This document shows, one piece after another, positions 5,818-14,503 of a DNA stretch of 21,298 bases. The translations under genes were made by a program, and so were the position numbers. Within the stretch, counting starts at the first letter, position 1. The number at the start of each line of letters is the position of its first letter. The notes below the pieces were generated by a model that made no database searches, was not told the origin of the DNA, and saw nothing but the letters and a program-made list of their open reading frames with translations. Source of the DNA: Bacteroidales bacterium UBA4230 (lineage in GTDB: Bacteria > Bacteroidota > Bacteroidia > Bacteroidales > UBA932); NCBI GenBank assembly GCA_002395605.1, contig DGXO01000068.1:17423-38720 (forward strand), read 5' to 3'.

Positions 5818-7053
5818 CTAGTGCTTGCGGCGAATGGCGGGGATGTTTTCAAGGTCTGCGATGCGCTCGCCGGGTTCAACGCAAAGGACAGGCTTGACGT
5901 CGGTGGCAAAGTTGAAGCTGCGGGCGTTGTCGGAGTTGTTGTAGCCGATCTTGATGGTCTCTGTGGCGCCGGGGAGGGTTACTTCGGCACCGTGTTCGGC
6001 CTGGTCCCAGACAAAATTCTCATCTATGATCACAAGGTTGCCAAGGTCCTTGTTGAGGCCAAGGCCGCCAAGGTCCATGTGGAAGCCGGTGACAATTGCG
6101 GTGATGCGCACCTTGTCGCCGAAGTCGGGGTCGTCGTCCCAGATGATGCCCTTCTTGAAGTGGTTGGCATTGCCGGTGTAGGCCGTGATCATGTCGTCAA
6201 TCTTCTCGAGGTCGCTCATCTTGGCGCCGTGCTCGTTGTTGCCGGTGGTGATGTTGAGGAGGACGTTCTTTGCTGTCTTGAGGTCGAAGTCGTTGAGCAG
6301 CGGGCTCTCGAATGCGCCCTTCACAGCATCCTGGAGGCGGTTGGGGCCGGAGCCTTCGCCGCTTCCCATCAGCGCCATGCCGGAGCCGCGCATCATCTTG
6401 CACACATCCTGGAAGTCTACGTTTATGTAGCCGGGCTTGGAGATGACCTCAATGATGCCACGGACAGCGGTAGCCAGAACTTCATCGGCCTTAGGGAAGG
6501 CCTCCTGGATAAGGGTGTCGCCGAAGAACTGGTACAGTTTCTCGTTGTTGATGATAAGGAGGGAGTCTACGTTCTTCTCAAGCTCGTGGATGCCGTCCAC
6601 GGCCTTTGACTGGCTCTCGTTGCCCTCGTTCTTGAACGGGATGGTGACTACCGCCACGGTGAGGATGCCACGTTCCTTGGCCATCTTGGCAATGACGGGG
6701 GAGGCTCCTGTGCCGGTGCCGCCGCCCATGCCGGCCGTGATGAAGAGCATCTTGGTACCGCAGTCAAGCACCTTGGCGGCAATCTCGTCCTGGCTTTCAA
6801 GCGCAGCGTTTCGGCCGGCGGTGGGGTCCGTACCCGCGCCGAGGCCGTTGTTGCCCATCTGGATCTTCACGGGGACCTCGCTTATCTGGAGGGCCTGGGC
6901 ATCTGTGTTGCAAACAATGAAACTGCATCCCTGGATGTTCTGGCGGTACATATAGTTCACTGCATTGCAGCCGCCGCCGCCAACGCCGATCACCTTGATG
7001 ATGGAGTTCTCACTGTTCCAGTTGTCCGGGAAAATGTCTTTGTCTATGTTCAT
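5818..7053 (-). CDS. ftsZ: Cell division GTPase FtsZ
   Basis: FtsZ is the tubulin homologue that polymerises into the Z ring at midcell. The 411-residue product has the N-terminal nucleotide-binding glycine loop VGVGGGGCNAVNYM, the tubulin signature GMGGGTGTG at 108-116, and the T7 synergy loop NVDFQD at 211-216 that completes the GTPase site of the adjacent subunit. The end, DLENIPAIRRKH, matches the conserved C-terminal peptide that docks on FtsA. The linker before it appears fairly short. It is the last gene of the dcw operon, 12 nt after ftsA, and ends at the gltX convergence, where element copy 4 sits. Confidence 0.97.
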   Translation of the reverse strand: MNIDKDIFPDNWNSENSIIKVIGVGGGGCNAVNYMYRQNIQGCSFIVCNTDAQALQISEVPVKIQMGNNGLGAGTDPTAGRNAALESQDEIAAKVLDCGTKMLFITAGMGGGTGTGASPVIAKMAKERGILTVAVVTIPFKNEGNESQSKAVDGIHELEKNVDSLLIINNEKLYQFFGDTLIQEAFPKADEVLATAVRGIIEVISKPGYINVDFQDVCKMMRGSGMALMGSGEGSGPNRLQDAVKGAFESPLLNDFDLKTAKNVLLNITTGNNEHGAKMSDLEKIDDMITAYTGNANHFKKGIIWDDDPDFGDKVRITAIVTGFHMDLGGLGLNKDLGNLVIIDENFVWDQAEHGAEVTLPGATETIKIGYNNSDNARSFNFATDVKPVLCVEPGERIADLENIPAIRRKH

Positions 7054-7065
7054 AACTTGTTCCTC

Positions 7066-8505
7066 CTACTGTTTATTAGCCTCGTCGTACCACTTGAGGG
7101 CGTTTTTTTCCACTGTGTTCCAGATGATTGAAAGGAAGCCGGTCTTTTCTCCCTTGGGTTTTGAAACCTTCTTCTTCTCCTTGACCGGTTTCTTGGGCTT
7201 GTCCTGAGGCGCGGCCTCGCCGAACTCCTCCGGATTGAACAGGAGGTCGGGTTCCACGGGGGTCTCGTTGGTCACTTCCACCTCAATGGTATCTTCCTCT
7301 GCGGGTTCCTGGGGTCTTTCAGGCACGGTGACGCAGTCCGGAAGCTTGTCTTCCTTGGCTGCCAGCACCATTCCTATGGCCGAAGTTGCCGCCGTGCTGT
7401 AAACACCGCTTCCAACGGATGCGGAGAACATGTAGCGGGGATAGCCCTTCCTGACATCGTAGCCCGACATCTCCTTCACAAGCGGAACGAAATTAGCAAG
7501 TTCGGCCCCGCCGCCGGTAATCACTATGCCGCTGCGGAGGGAATTCTGCAGGCCGCTTTCCTGGATGTAGAAGAGGATGGCGTTCACAATTTCGCGTGCA
7601 CGGCTGTCCACAACCTCTGAGATATACCTCACCGGAACCTCCTTGTAGGGCTCCGTAAGGCGTATCTGGAGCACTTTTTCAGAAAGAGATGCCAGTTTTC
7701 CGGGCAGGCAGGCGCCGAAGCGCTTCTTGATTTTCTCGGCAAGGTCGTCGGTGATGGAGCACTCCGTGCGGATATCGTTGGTGATGCTCTTTCCGCCGAA
7801 GGGGATGGAGGCGTAGTGCCTCATGATGCCACCCTGGTAGATGGCGATGGAAGTCACTCCGGCGCCAACATCAACAAGGGCGACGCCGGCCGCCATTTCG
7901 GCCGGGCTCAGGACCGTGCGCGCAACCACATCCGGAAGGAAGTACTTCTTGGCCACGGCTATCCCAAGCTGGTTGAAGATCTTGTCCAGGGAAACCGTTG
8001 CACTCCTTTTGCCGATGAACACCTTGAAATTGCCCTCCAGGGCGCTTGAAAGCGTGCCCACGACCTCATTTTCCACCAACTGGATTTCGTCGTCGATGGA
8101 GAAGGACTGAGCCACCGCACCGTACATGATCTGCTTCTCCGGGTTGGGGAGGGGATAGGTCTCAAGGGCGATGGACTTGAGGGCCTGGACTTCCTCGGCG
8201 GTAATGTATTCGTCGGGGTTGGTGCGCTCGATGCGTCCGGAGGCCGTCACCTGCGTGACCTCGCTGCGGGGCATGCCCACCACCACCTGCATGATGTGGA
8301 TCATGAGCTCGTCTTCGGCCTCTTTCACGGCCTCCTTCAGGCGCTCCGAAGCCTTCATGGGGTTAGTGATCATGCTGGCCCTGATGCCGTCCGAGGGCGT
8401 TTCCCGGTAGTAGACAATCTGGACGTCGTCGCCGTTGACGTGCGCTACGCAGAGCCCGAACTTGGAACTCCCCAGGTCAATCGATGCTATGTATTTCTCT
8501 TCCAT
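7066..8505 (-). CDS. ftsA: Cell division protein FtsA
   Basis: FtsA is an actin-fold ATPase that tethers FtsZ to the membrane and recruits later division proteins. The 479-residue product starts MEEKYIASIDLGSSKFGLC, with the phosphate-1 loop DLGSSK at 10-15. It continues through the SHS2-type 1C region and the second phosphate loop VDVGAGVTSIAIY to the adenosine loop GIVITGGGAELANF. A charged, Pro/Lys-rich linker (from about residue 390) leads to a C-terminal amphipathic segment, GFLSIIWNTVEKNALKWY, the likely membrane anchor. The start at 8505 is the first ATG. The frame stays open to a TTG at 8532, which would overlap ftsQ by 13 bp and add nine residues outside the conserved fold, so it was rejected. 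Confidence 0.95.
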   Translation of the reverse strand: MEEKYIASIDLGSSKFGLCVAHVNGDDVQIVYYRETPSDGIRASMITNPMKASERLKEAVKEAEDELMIHIMQVVVGMPRSEVTQVTASGRIERTNPDEYITAEEVQALKSIALETYPLPNPEKQIMYGAVAQSFSIDDEIQLVENEVVGTLSSALEGNFKVFIGKRSATVSLDKIFNQLGIAVAKKYFLPDVVARTVLSPAEMAAGVALVDVGAGVTSIAIYQGGIMRHYASIPFGGKSITNDIRTECSITDDLAEKIKKRFGACLPGKLASLSEKVLQIRLTEPYKEVPVRYISEVVDSRAREIVNAILFYIQESGLQNSLRSGIVITGGGAELANFVPLVKEMSGYDVRKGYPRYMFSASVGSGVYSTAATSAIGMVLAAKEDKLPDCVTVPERPQEPAEEDTIEVEVTNETPVEPDLLFNPEEFGEAAPQDKPKKPVKEKKKVSKPKGEKTGFLSIIWNTVEKNALKWYDEANKQ

Positions 8506-8519
8506 ATGGTTAGTTTGTT

Positions 8520-9308
8520 TTATTTTCTGCAAATGAGCTGCCCGCCGAACCTCAGGTCTACGGTGCTGTAGTAACCTGCCTCCTTGGATGGCGCCACGGC
8601 CTCATAGTAGTTTTCCATCAGGCGTATTTTCTCTTCCACCCTTACCGGCTGGCCGAAGAGGAAGCGCTCCTTCCCCTCGCGGGGATAAAGCACCAGGTCT
8701 CCGTCCGCAGATGCCGTTATTTTCCTTATATTCTTCTCCCAGACCGTGCCCCTCATGTGGGTGACAAGATTTAGGATCCGGTCCATCCAAGCTTTTTCGG
8801 CCGGGACCTCAATGGCGCCTTTATAGCCTCTGGGGACATTCAGCGGCAGTTTTCCGTCAACTACCGGCACATCCACGCTGCCGCGCGCCTGAAGCGGGAA
8901 GATGAATCCCGTGGCGTCGGCGTAATACGCGTTGGAGCCGGTGTCAAAACGCACCACGGGCTCCCTCTGGGACAGCTCTATGTGAAGGATGCCGTCGTCC
9001 GTGAGCCAGGCCTCGCAGTTTTTCACCGCGCTGTGGCCGGTCACAATCTTTTCTATGCGGGTAAGGTTTACGCTGTCAAGCGGCAGCCCGGCATAGGCCC
9101 TGTACTCCTTGTCAAGCCATTTTTCAACGTCCTCGCGGCCCACGAAGTTCCTCTGCAGGGAGTCCGTCACAATCACGTCCAGGGTGCCTTTACCCTGGCA
9201 CGTGCGCGTGCGGAGGTTACTGCGTGACACCCTGAGAGTAAAACTCCAGAGTATCATGCAGGCCACAATGAGAAGAAGGCCTAAACCGCGTCGGACTATA
9301 GGCTTCAT
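8520..9308 (-). CDS. ftsQ: Cell division protein FtsQ (DivIB family)
   Basis: This is a bitopic divisome protein linking early and late division components. The 262-residue product has a short cytoplasmic N-terminus and one membrane segment at about 8-25 (GLGLLLIVACMILWSFTL). An extracytoplasmic POTRA-like region follows (about 40-115, TLDVIVTDSLQRNFVGREDVEKWL), then the beta domain (SNAYYADATGFIFPL onward). Sequence identity in this family is low, so position between murC and ftsA is part of the evidence. The start overlaps the murC stop by 4 bp (ATGA). Confidence 0.88.
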   Translation of the reverse strand: MKPIVRRGLGLLLIVACMILWSFTLRVSRSNLRTRTCQGKGTLDVIVTDSLQRNFVGREDVEKWLDKEYRAYAGLPLDSVNLTRIEKIVTGHSAVKNCEAWLTDDGILHIELSQREPVVRFDTGSNAYYADATGFIFPLQARGSVDVPVVDGKLPLNVPRGYKGAIEVPAEKAWMDRILNLVTHMRGTVWEKNIRKITASADGDLVLYPREGKERFLFGQPVRVEEKIRLMENYYEAVAPSKEAGYYSTVDLRFGGQLICRK

Positions 9309-10654
9309 ATCCTTTTCTTGAGTAATTCAGTTATAGGCTCAATGAACCTGTCGATGTTTCCTGCGCCGAAGGTGACAAGGACATCCAGGGGCTCATTGGC
9401 GAGGTAATCCATCAGCTCCTCCTTTTTCAGGAGAACCTTCTGAGGCGCCGTCACGTCCTTGAAAATAATCTCCGAAGTCACTCCGGGGATGGGCTCCTCG
9501 CGGGCGGGGTAGATATCCAGGAGGATCAGTTTGTCCACCTTGGAAAGGGCGGCGGCAAATTCCCCCGCAAAATCCCTTGTACGGGTGTAAAGGTGCGGCT
9601 GGAAGATGGCCGTCAGCTTCCTCCCGGGGAAAATGTCCCTCATTGAAGAAATGGCCGAAGCAAGCTCCGCCGGATGATGGGCGTAGTCGTCAATATATGA
9701 GAGCTGAGGCGTGTTCACATGCACCTCCAGGCGCCTTTTAACTCCTTCAAAGGTGCCGATAGCCGCCTTCACGGCTGAAGGCTCCAGCCCGTAAGACAGG
9801 GCTATTGCCGCCGCCGCGACGCTGTTTTCGGCATTCACCCAGCCGGGCACGCCAACGCGGATGTCCTCAATCACGCCTCCGGGATAATGGAGGTTGTAGT
9901 GGAAGTAGCCGCAGCTGTCCGGATGAGGGTTTTCGGCATAGAAATCGGCCGAAGAATCCGTATAATGATAGCTGTAGAGTTTTGCCTTGGTGTCGGCCTG
10001 GACAATTGGAGTGCCCTTTTTGGCTATGAGAACGCCGCTCACCTGGGACGCGAACGCCTTGAAGGCTTCCACTACGTGGGCGTAGTCTCCGTAAATGTCA
10101 AGGTGGTCCGGGTCAACCGCCGTAATCACGGCAATCTCCGGGAAAAGCTGCAGGAAAGAGCGGTCGAATTCGTCGGCTTCGGCAACAACCGTGGGCGTAT
10201 GGGACATCAGGAGATTAGTGCCATAGTTACGGGAAATGCCGCCGAGGAACGCGCTGCAGCCCTCTCCGCTCTCCGTGAGGATGTGGGCGGTAAGGGTGGA
10301 GGTTGTGGTTTTTCCGTGGGTTCCGGCAACGGCAAGGCACCTCTGGCCCTTGGTAATCTCTCCAAGGGTGCGGGAACGCTTGAGAAGGGCGTATCCGCCT
10401 TCGCGGGCCTTCACCATTTCCCCAAGGTCCTGGGGCACTGCCGGAGTATAAACCACCAGGGTCTCATTTACGTCGGAGGGAATGAGGTCCGGCCTGTCCT
10501 CGTAGTGCACGGAGATGCCTTCGGCCTCAAGCTGGGCCGTGAGCTCCGACGGCGTACGGTCGTATCCAGCCACGCTATAACCCTTGAACTTGTAGTAACG
10601 TGCCAGCGCGGACATTCCAATTCCGCCAATTCCTATGAAGTATACGTTTTTCAT
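9305..10654 (-). CDS. murC: UDP-N-acetylmuramate-L-alanine ligase MurC
   Basis: MurC adds L-alanine to UDP-MurNAc, the first amino acid of the peptidoglycan stem. The 449-residue product shows the Rossmann-type N-terminal motif GIGGIGMS (8-15), the ATP-binding loop AGTHGKTTTST (GTHGKTT at 111-117), the central-domain VVAEADEFDRSF and AVDPDHLDIYG motifs, and the C-terminal ligase-domain segment YIDDYAHHPAEL. It acts in the cytoplasm. It overlaps murG and ftsQ by 4 bp on either side, indicating translational coupling. Confidence 0.97.
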   Translation of the reverse strand: MKNVYFIGIGGIGMSALARYYKFKGYSVAGYDRTPSELTAQLEAEGISVHYEDRPDLIPSDVNETLVVYTPAVPQDLGEMVKAREGGYALLKRSRTLGEITKGQRCLAVAGTHGKTTTSTLTAHILTESGEGCSAFLGGISRNYGTNLLMSHTPTVVAEADEFDRSFLQLFPEIAVITAVDPDHLDIYGDYAHVVEAFKAFASQVSGVLIAKKGTPIVQADTKAKLYSYHYTDSSADFYAENPHPDSCGYFHYNLHYPGGVIEDIRVGVPGWVNAENSVAAAAIALSYGLEPSAVKAAIGTFEGVKRRLEVHVNTPQLSYIDDYAHHPAELASAISSMRDIFPGRKLTAIFQPHLYTRTRDFAGEFAAALSKVDKLILLDIYPAREEPIPGVTSEIIFKDVTAPQKVLLKKEELMDYLANEPLDVLVTFGAGNIDRFIEPITELLKKRI

Positions 10655-11784
10655 ACTAAACTGTAAATCTCGTCACAAATAACCTGTGCAGCATTCCTAA
10701 GGGCCATAGCCTCTGCGTTTTTGGACAGCGAGGCCATCTTGTGGGGGCTTGAAAGCAGGCCCACGGCCGTAGGAAGGAGCTCGTCAATGGCCTCGGAGTC
10801 CTTCACCATGAGGGCGGCTTCCCTGCGCACAAGGGCCATTGCGTTGTGCGTCTGGTGGTCTTCGGCCACGTTGGGGGAAGGCACAAACACGGTGGGTTTT
10901 CCCATGGCGCAGATCTCGCTTACGGTGCTGGCGCCGCTCCTTGAAATCACAACATCTGCGGCCGCATATGCAAGGTCCATCCTCTCAATGAAAGCGAAGT
11001 GCCGGATCCCCAGGATGTCCGGATGGGCGGCCATGAACTCGTCTGTCTGCGCCTTGTAGTATTTTCCGCACTGCCATATCACCTCAATGTCTTCTCCGCC
11101 GGGGCAGCCGTCCTGGATCCAGTGCATCATTGCCCTGTTGAGGGTGCCGCTTCCAAGGCTGCCGCCAACCACAAAGAGGTGCTTCTTATTGGGGTCCAGG
11201 CCGTAGAATGTCATAGCTTCGGCCTTCTGCTCCGGCGTGGAGGGTACGGAGACATCCTTCCTGATGGGGTTCCCGCTCATGACTATCTTGTCGGCCGGGA
11301 AAAACTTCTCCATTCCCTCATAAGCCACGCATATCTTCTGGACGCGGGAGCCCAGCATCTTGTTGGTGAGGCCGGCAAAGCCGTTCTGCTCCTGGATTAC
11401 GGCGGGAATCTTCATTCCCGTGGCGGCCCAGAGAAGGGGAGCGCTGGCATATCCGCCCACGCCCACAACTACATCGGGCCTGAACTCCTTAACTATCTTC
11501 CGGGCCCTCCTGAGGCTGCCGATGAGCCTGAAGGGCACCTGGATGTCGTTGATGATGTTCCGGAGGTTAAGCTGCCTCTGGAGGCCCACCACGGGAAGGC
11601 CTACAATCTTGTAGCCCGCCGCTGGAACCTTCTCCATTTCCATTTTTCCTTCGGCCCCAACAAACAGGATTTCCGTTTCAGGGTTCAGTTCCTTAAGTTT
11701 GTCGGCAATGGAGATGGCCGGGAAGATGTGCCCTCCCGTGCCTCCGCCGCTTACAATGGCTCTTATGGCTTTGTACTCACTCAT
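10651..11784 (-). CDS. murG: MurG, UDP-GlcNAc:undecaprenyl-pyrophosphoryl-MurNAc-pentapeptide transferase
   Basis: MurG transfers GlcNAc to lipid I to make lipid II on the inner face of the cytoplasmic membrane. The 377-residue GT-B protein has the acceptor-side glycine loop SGGGTGGHIFPA (12-23), a second loop GVGGYASAP, VIQEQNGFAG, and VGGSLGSGTLN. The donor-sugar site SRSGASTVSEICAMGKPTVFVPSPNVAEDHQTHNA is near the C-terminus. It overlaps ftsW and murC by 4 bp each, grouping the flippase/polymerase step with precursor synthesis. Confidence 0.97.
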   Translation of the reverse strand: MSEYKAIRAIVSGGGTGGHIFPAISIADKLKELNPETEILFVGAEGKMEMEKVPAAGYKIVGLPVVGLQRQLNLRNIINDIQVPFRLIGSLRRARKIVKEFRPDVVVGVGGYASAPLLWAATGMKIPAVIQEQNGFAGLTNKMLGSRVQKICVAYEGMEKFFPADKIVMSGNPIRKDVSVPSTPEQKAEAMTFYGLDPNKKHLFVVGGSLGSGTLNRAMMHWIQDGCPGGEDIEVIWQCGKYYKAQTDEFMAAHPDILGIRHFAFIERMDLAYAAADVVISRSGASTVSEICAMGKPTVFVPSPNVAEDHQTHNAMALVRREAALMVKDSEAIDELLPTAVGLLSSPHKMASLSKNAEAMALRNAAQVICDEIYSLV

Positions 11785-13160
11785 ACGCTTGTATCACTTT
11801 GCGTCCACTCTGAGTCGTCGTGGACAATTATGGGTTCTGCATCGGCCTGTGCCTCGCGGCGCGCGATATTCTCCTTGGCGTCCTTTGAAATGGACAGAAG
11901 TATGCCGAACACTATGCTGAACACCAGCAGGGAGTTGGTTCCGTGGCTCACCAGGGGGAGGGTCTGGCCGGTCTGGGGAACAAAAGGCAGGTGTACGTTC
12001 ACGGCCATGTGCATAAAGGCCTGGCCCGTCACCAGAATTATGAGCCCCGTCACAATCATCTTGTCGTAGTACTTGTCGCACTCCTTTGCCACAAGGGTTC
12101 CCCTGGCAAGGAGGGAGAAGTACAGTATAATTATAATTATTGCGCCTATGATGCCGGTTTCCTCAACTATGAAACTGAACATATAGTCCCCGAAGATAAC
12201 CGGAGTGGCGTATTTCTGGGTGCTGTTTCCTATTCCCTTTCCCAGAAGTCCGCCTTCCTTTATGGCCAGGAGGGCGCTCACGGGCTGCTTGAGCTCGTCG
12301 CGGGCGTCGTTCCAGTCCTTGGAGCCGCGGGGGGAGTCCAGGAGTTTCTGCATCACGGCGTCGTCGTCCTGCGTAATGCGGGAGATGGCCGTTCCTATTC
12401 GGCTCTCCTTCAGGAGTCCGCCCTTGTAGGCCATGAACATTACCACCACGCCCACAATGAGCGCCAGCACCATTATTCCTATGTCTTTACCGTCAATGCC
12501 TCCCACCAGGATCATCAGGACCATTATTGCGCCTATGAATATGGCCGAAGAATTGGAACCCATCATTACCATGAAGGTGGTGAGGATGATGGGAAGGTAG
12601 ATGTAGAACATCTTCTGGGAAAAGTCCTTCTCAAGGAACGCGAACTTGGGGTATTTCCAGGCCAGCCAGGGCAGGAAGGTGAAGCCGTGGCGCTTGAAGG
12701 TGTCCAGGGCCCATCCCAGGTACATTATCATGAACACCTTCACAAACTCGTACACGTGGATCTGCTTCCCCGCAACCAGCAGGATTCGGCGCGCCCCGTT
12801 GATGGAGCCCGCTTTCACTATCCCGAGGTTGAGGTTCAGGACCAGGATTATGAGTATGCCGAAGGTGACGGCAAAGCCTAGCATTGAAAGCCGGCGGTAA
12901 ATCTCCACCCGGCCGAAGAAGTACAGGAGGAAGATAAAGACAAAACCGATGGCCACCGCCTTCAGTTGGTCCAGCATGATGTCCATTCGGCCCGTCCCAA
13001 GCTCCCTTGCAAGAAGGGGGGTGGAACTGAACACGGACACCACGGACACCAGCATCAGGAACAGGGCAATCAGGAGGATTACCTTGTCTCCGGTGAAGCG
13101 GTCCATGAGGTTGAATAGTGACCCCAGGCGGCCTTCTTTATTTGCCGATTCCTCTGCCAT
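11781..13160 (-). CDS. ftsW: FtsW, SEDS-family septal peptidoglycan polymerase
   Basis: FtsW polymerises lipid II into glycan strands at the septum together with FtsI. The 459-residue protein has about ten hydrophobic segments. It shows the family motif NGARRIL (121-127), the acidic residue Asp325 in GDYMFSFIVEETG (aligned by eye with the essential SEDS aspartate), and the late loop VPQTGQTLPLVSHGTNS (394-410). A large hydrophilic loop at about 252-300 and a charged C-terminal tail of some 35 residues lie outside the membrane core. RodA is excluded mainly by the location between murD and murG. The start is 6 nt after the murD stop. Confidence 0.94.
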   Translation of the reverse strand: MAEESANKEGRLGSLFNLMDRFTGDKVILLIALFLMLVSVVSVFSSTPLLARELGTGRMDIMLDQLKAVAIGFVFIFLLYFFGRVEIYRRLSMLGFAVTFGILIILVLNLNLGIVKAGSINGARRILLVAGKQIHVYEFVKVFMIMYLGWALDTFKRHGFTFLPWLAWKYPKFAFLEKDFSQKMFYIYLPIILTTFMVMMGSNSSAIFIGAIMVLMILVGGIDGKDIGIMVLALIVGVVVMFMAYKGGLLKESRIGTAISRITQDDDAVMQKLLDSPRGSKDWNDARDELKQPVSALLAIKEGGLLGKGIGNSTQKYATPVIFGDYMFSFIVEETGIIGAIIIIILYFSLLARGTLVAKECDKYYDKMIVTGLIILVTGQAFMHMAVNVHLPFVPQTGQTLPLVSHGTNSLLVFSIVFGILLSISKDAKENIARREAQADAEPIIVHDDSEWTQSDTSV

Positions 13161-13166
13161 AGGTCT

Positions 13167-14501
13167 TTAAAGGTTACGTACGGCGGCCTTGAATTTCTCG
13201 CCGCGGTCTTCGTAGTTCTTGAAAAGGTCGAAGCTGGCGCAGCAAGGGGACAGGAGCACCACGTCTCCGGCTTCGGCCATTGCAGCGGCCTTGCGCACGG
13301 CCTCGTCGGCACTTCCGGCATCCTCCATGTGGGACACCATGCCTCCGAAGGCCTCGTGAATCTTCTTGTTGTCTACGCCAAGGCACACGATTCCCTTCAC
13401 CTTTTCCTTCACGAGGTCATTGAGAACGCTGTAGTCGTTGCCTTTGTCCGTTCCGCCAAGGATCCACACCACGGGGCGCTTCTGGCACTCCAGGGCGTAC
13501 CATGCGCTGTCCACGTTGGTGGCCTTGGAGTCGTTGATATAGAGGACGTCCTTTATGCTCAGGACGGGCTCCAGACGGTGCTCGATGGGCTTGAAGGTGG
13601 CAAGGGAGTTACGGATGACATCGCTCTCTATGCCGGTGGCCTTTGCGGCCAGGGCGGCTGCCATGGAGTTGTAGATGTTGTGCTTTCCGCCAAGTGCCAG
13701 GCTCTCAAGGAAGACGTCGGTCTCTTCGTTGTCCACGCGCACAATCATCTTGTCGTCACGGAGGAATGCGCCCTGCTCCAGTTCCTTCTCCTGGGAGAAG
13801 GGGAGCATCTTGCAGCGGAGGACTATCTTTGAGAGGTGACCCACGGTGATGGAGTCGTCGGAGTCGAAGATAAAGCAGTCGTCCTCGCGGAGGTTGCGGG
13901 TTATGTTGAACTTGGCATTGATGTAGTTCTCCATCTTGTGGTCGTAGCGGTCAAGATGGTCCGGGGTGATGTTGGTTATGATGGCGATGTCCGGGCGGAA
14001 GTCACGGATGTCGTCCAGCTGGAAACTTGAAATCTCCAGCACATAGTAGTCAAAGTGCTCGGTAGCAACCTGATATGCATAGCTTTGGCCGATATTGCCG
14101 CCAAGTCCCACATTGAGCCCCGCGTTTTTCAGGAGGTAGTAGATGAGGGAAGTGGTGGTGGTCTTTCCGTTGGAGCCGGTAATGCAGATCTTCTTTGCAG
14201 AGTCGTATCGGCTTGCAAATTCAATCTCGGAGATAACGGGGATGCCGTTTTCCTTCACCTTCTGCACCATGGGAACTGTTCCCGGGATGCCCGGGGACTT
14301 CACCACTTCATCGGCACTGAGGATAAGTTCCTCCGTGTGCTGCCCCTGCTCGAAGGGGATGTCCCACTTCTTGAGGGTTTCTATATAGGAATCCTTGATC
14401 TGTCCCTTGTCAGAGAGGAACACATCGAATCCTTTCACTTTTGCCAGAACCGCAGCGCCTACTCCGCTTTCCGCGCCGCCTAAAACTACTACTCTTTTCA
14501 T
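13167..14501 (-). CDS. murD: UDP-N-acetylmuramoyl-L-alanine-D-glutamate ligase MurD
   Basis: MurD adds D-glutamate to UDP-MurNAc-L-Ala in the cytoplasm. The 444-residue product has the N-terminal nucleotide-fold loop LGGAESGVGAA, the SPGIPGTVP segment typical of MurD, the ATP loop GSNGKTT (109-115), EISSFQLDD, and the central-domain NITPDHLDRYD. The C-terminal domain carries YINDSKATNVDSAWYAL and WILGGTDKGNDY. It starts 2 nt after the mraY stop. Confidence 0.96.
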   Translation of the reverse strand: MKRVVVLGGAESGVGAAVLAKVKGFDVFLSDKGQIKDSYIETLKKWDIPFEQGQHTEELILSADEVVKSPGIPGTVPMVQKVKENGIPVISEIEFASRYDSAKKICITGSNGKTTTTSLIYYLLKNAGLNVGLGGNIGQSYAYQVATEHFDYYVLEISSFQLDDIRDFRPDIAIITNITPDHLDRYDHKMENYINAKFNITRNLREDDCFIFDSDDSITVGHLSKIVLRCKMLPFSQEKELEQGAFLRDDKMIVRVDNEETDVFLESLALGGKHNIYNSMAAALAAKATGIESDVIRNSLATFKPIEHRLEPVLSIKDVLYINDSKATNVDSAWYALECQKRPVVWILGGTDKGNDYSVLNDLVKEKVKGIVCLGVDNKKIHEAFGGMVSHMEDAGSADEAVRKAAAMAEAGDVVLLSPCCASFDLFKNYEDRGEKFKAAVRNL

Positions 14502-14503
14502 AT

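Noticed and set aside
5800..6609. Long plus-strand open frame (269 codons) opposite ftsZ
   Set aside because: It lies entirely antisense to a fully conserved ftsZ, has a Val/Ala/Gly-rich translation without motifs, and starts inside element copy 4.
8506..8532. TTG start nine codons upstream for ftsA
   Set aside because: It overlaps ftsQ by 13 bp and adds residues outside the FtsA fold, whereas the ATG at 8505 gives the normal N-terminus.
10999..12069. 356-codon plus-strand open frame opposite murG and ftsW
   Set aside because: It is antisense to two well-conserved genes, has no recognisable domain and crosses their junction.
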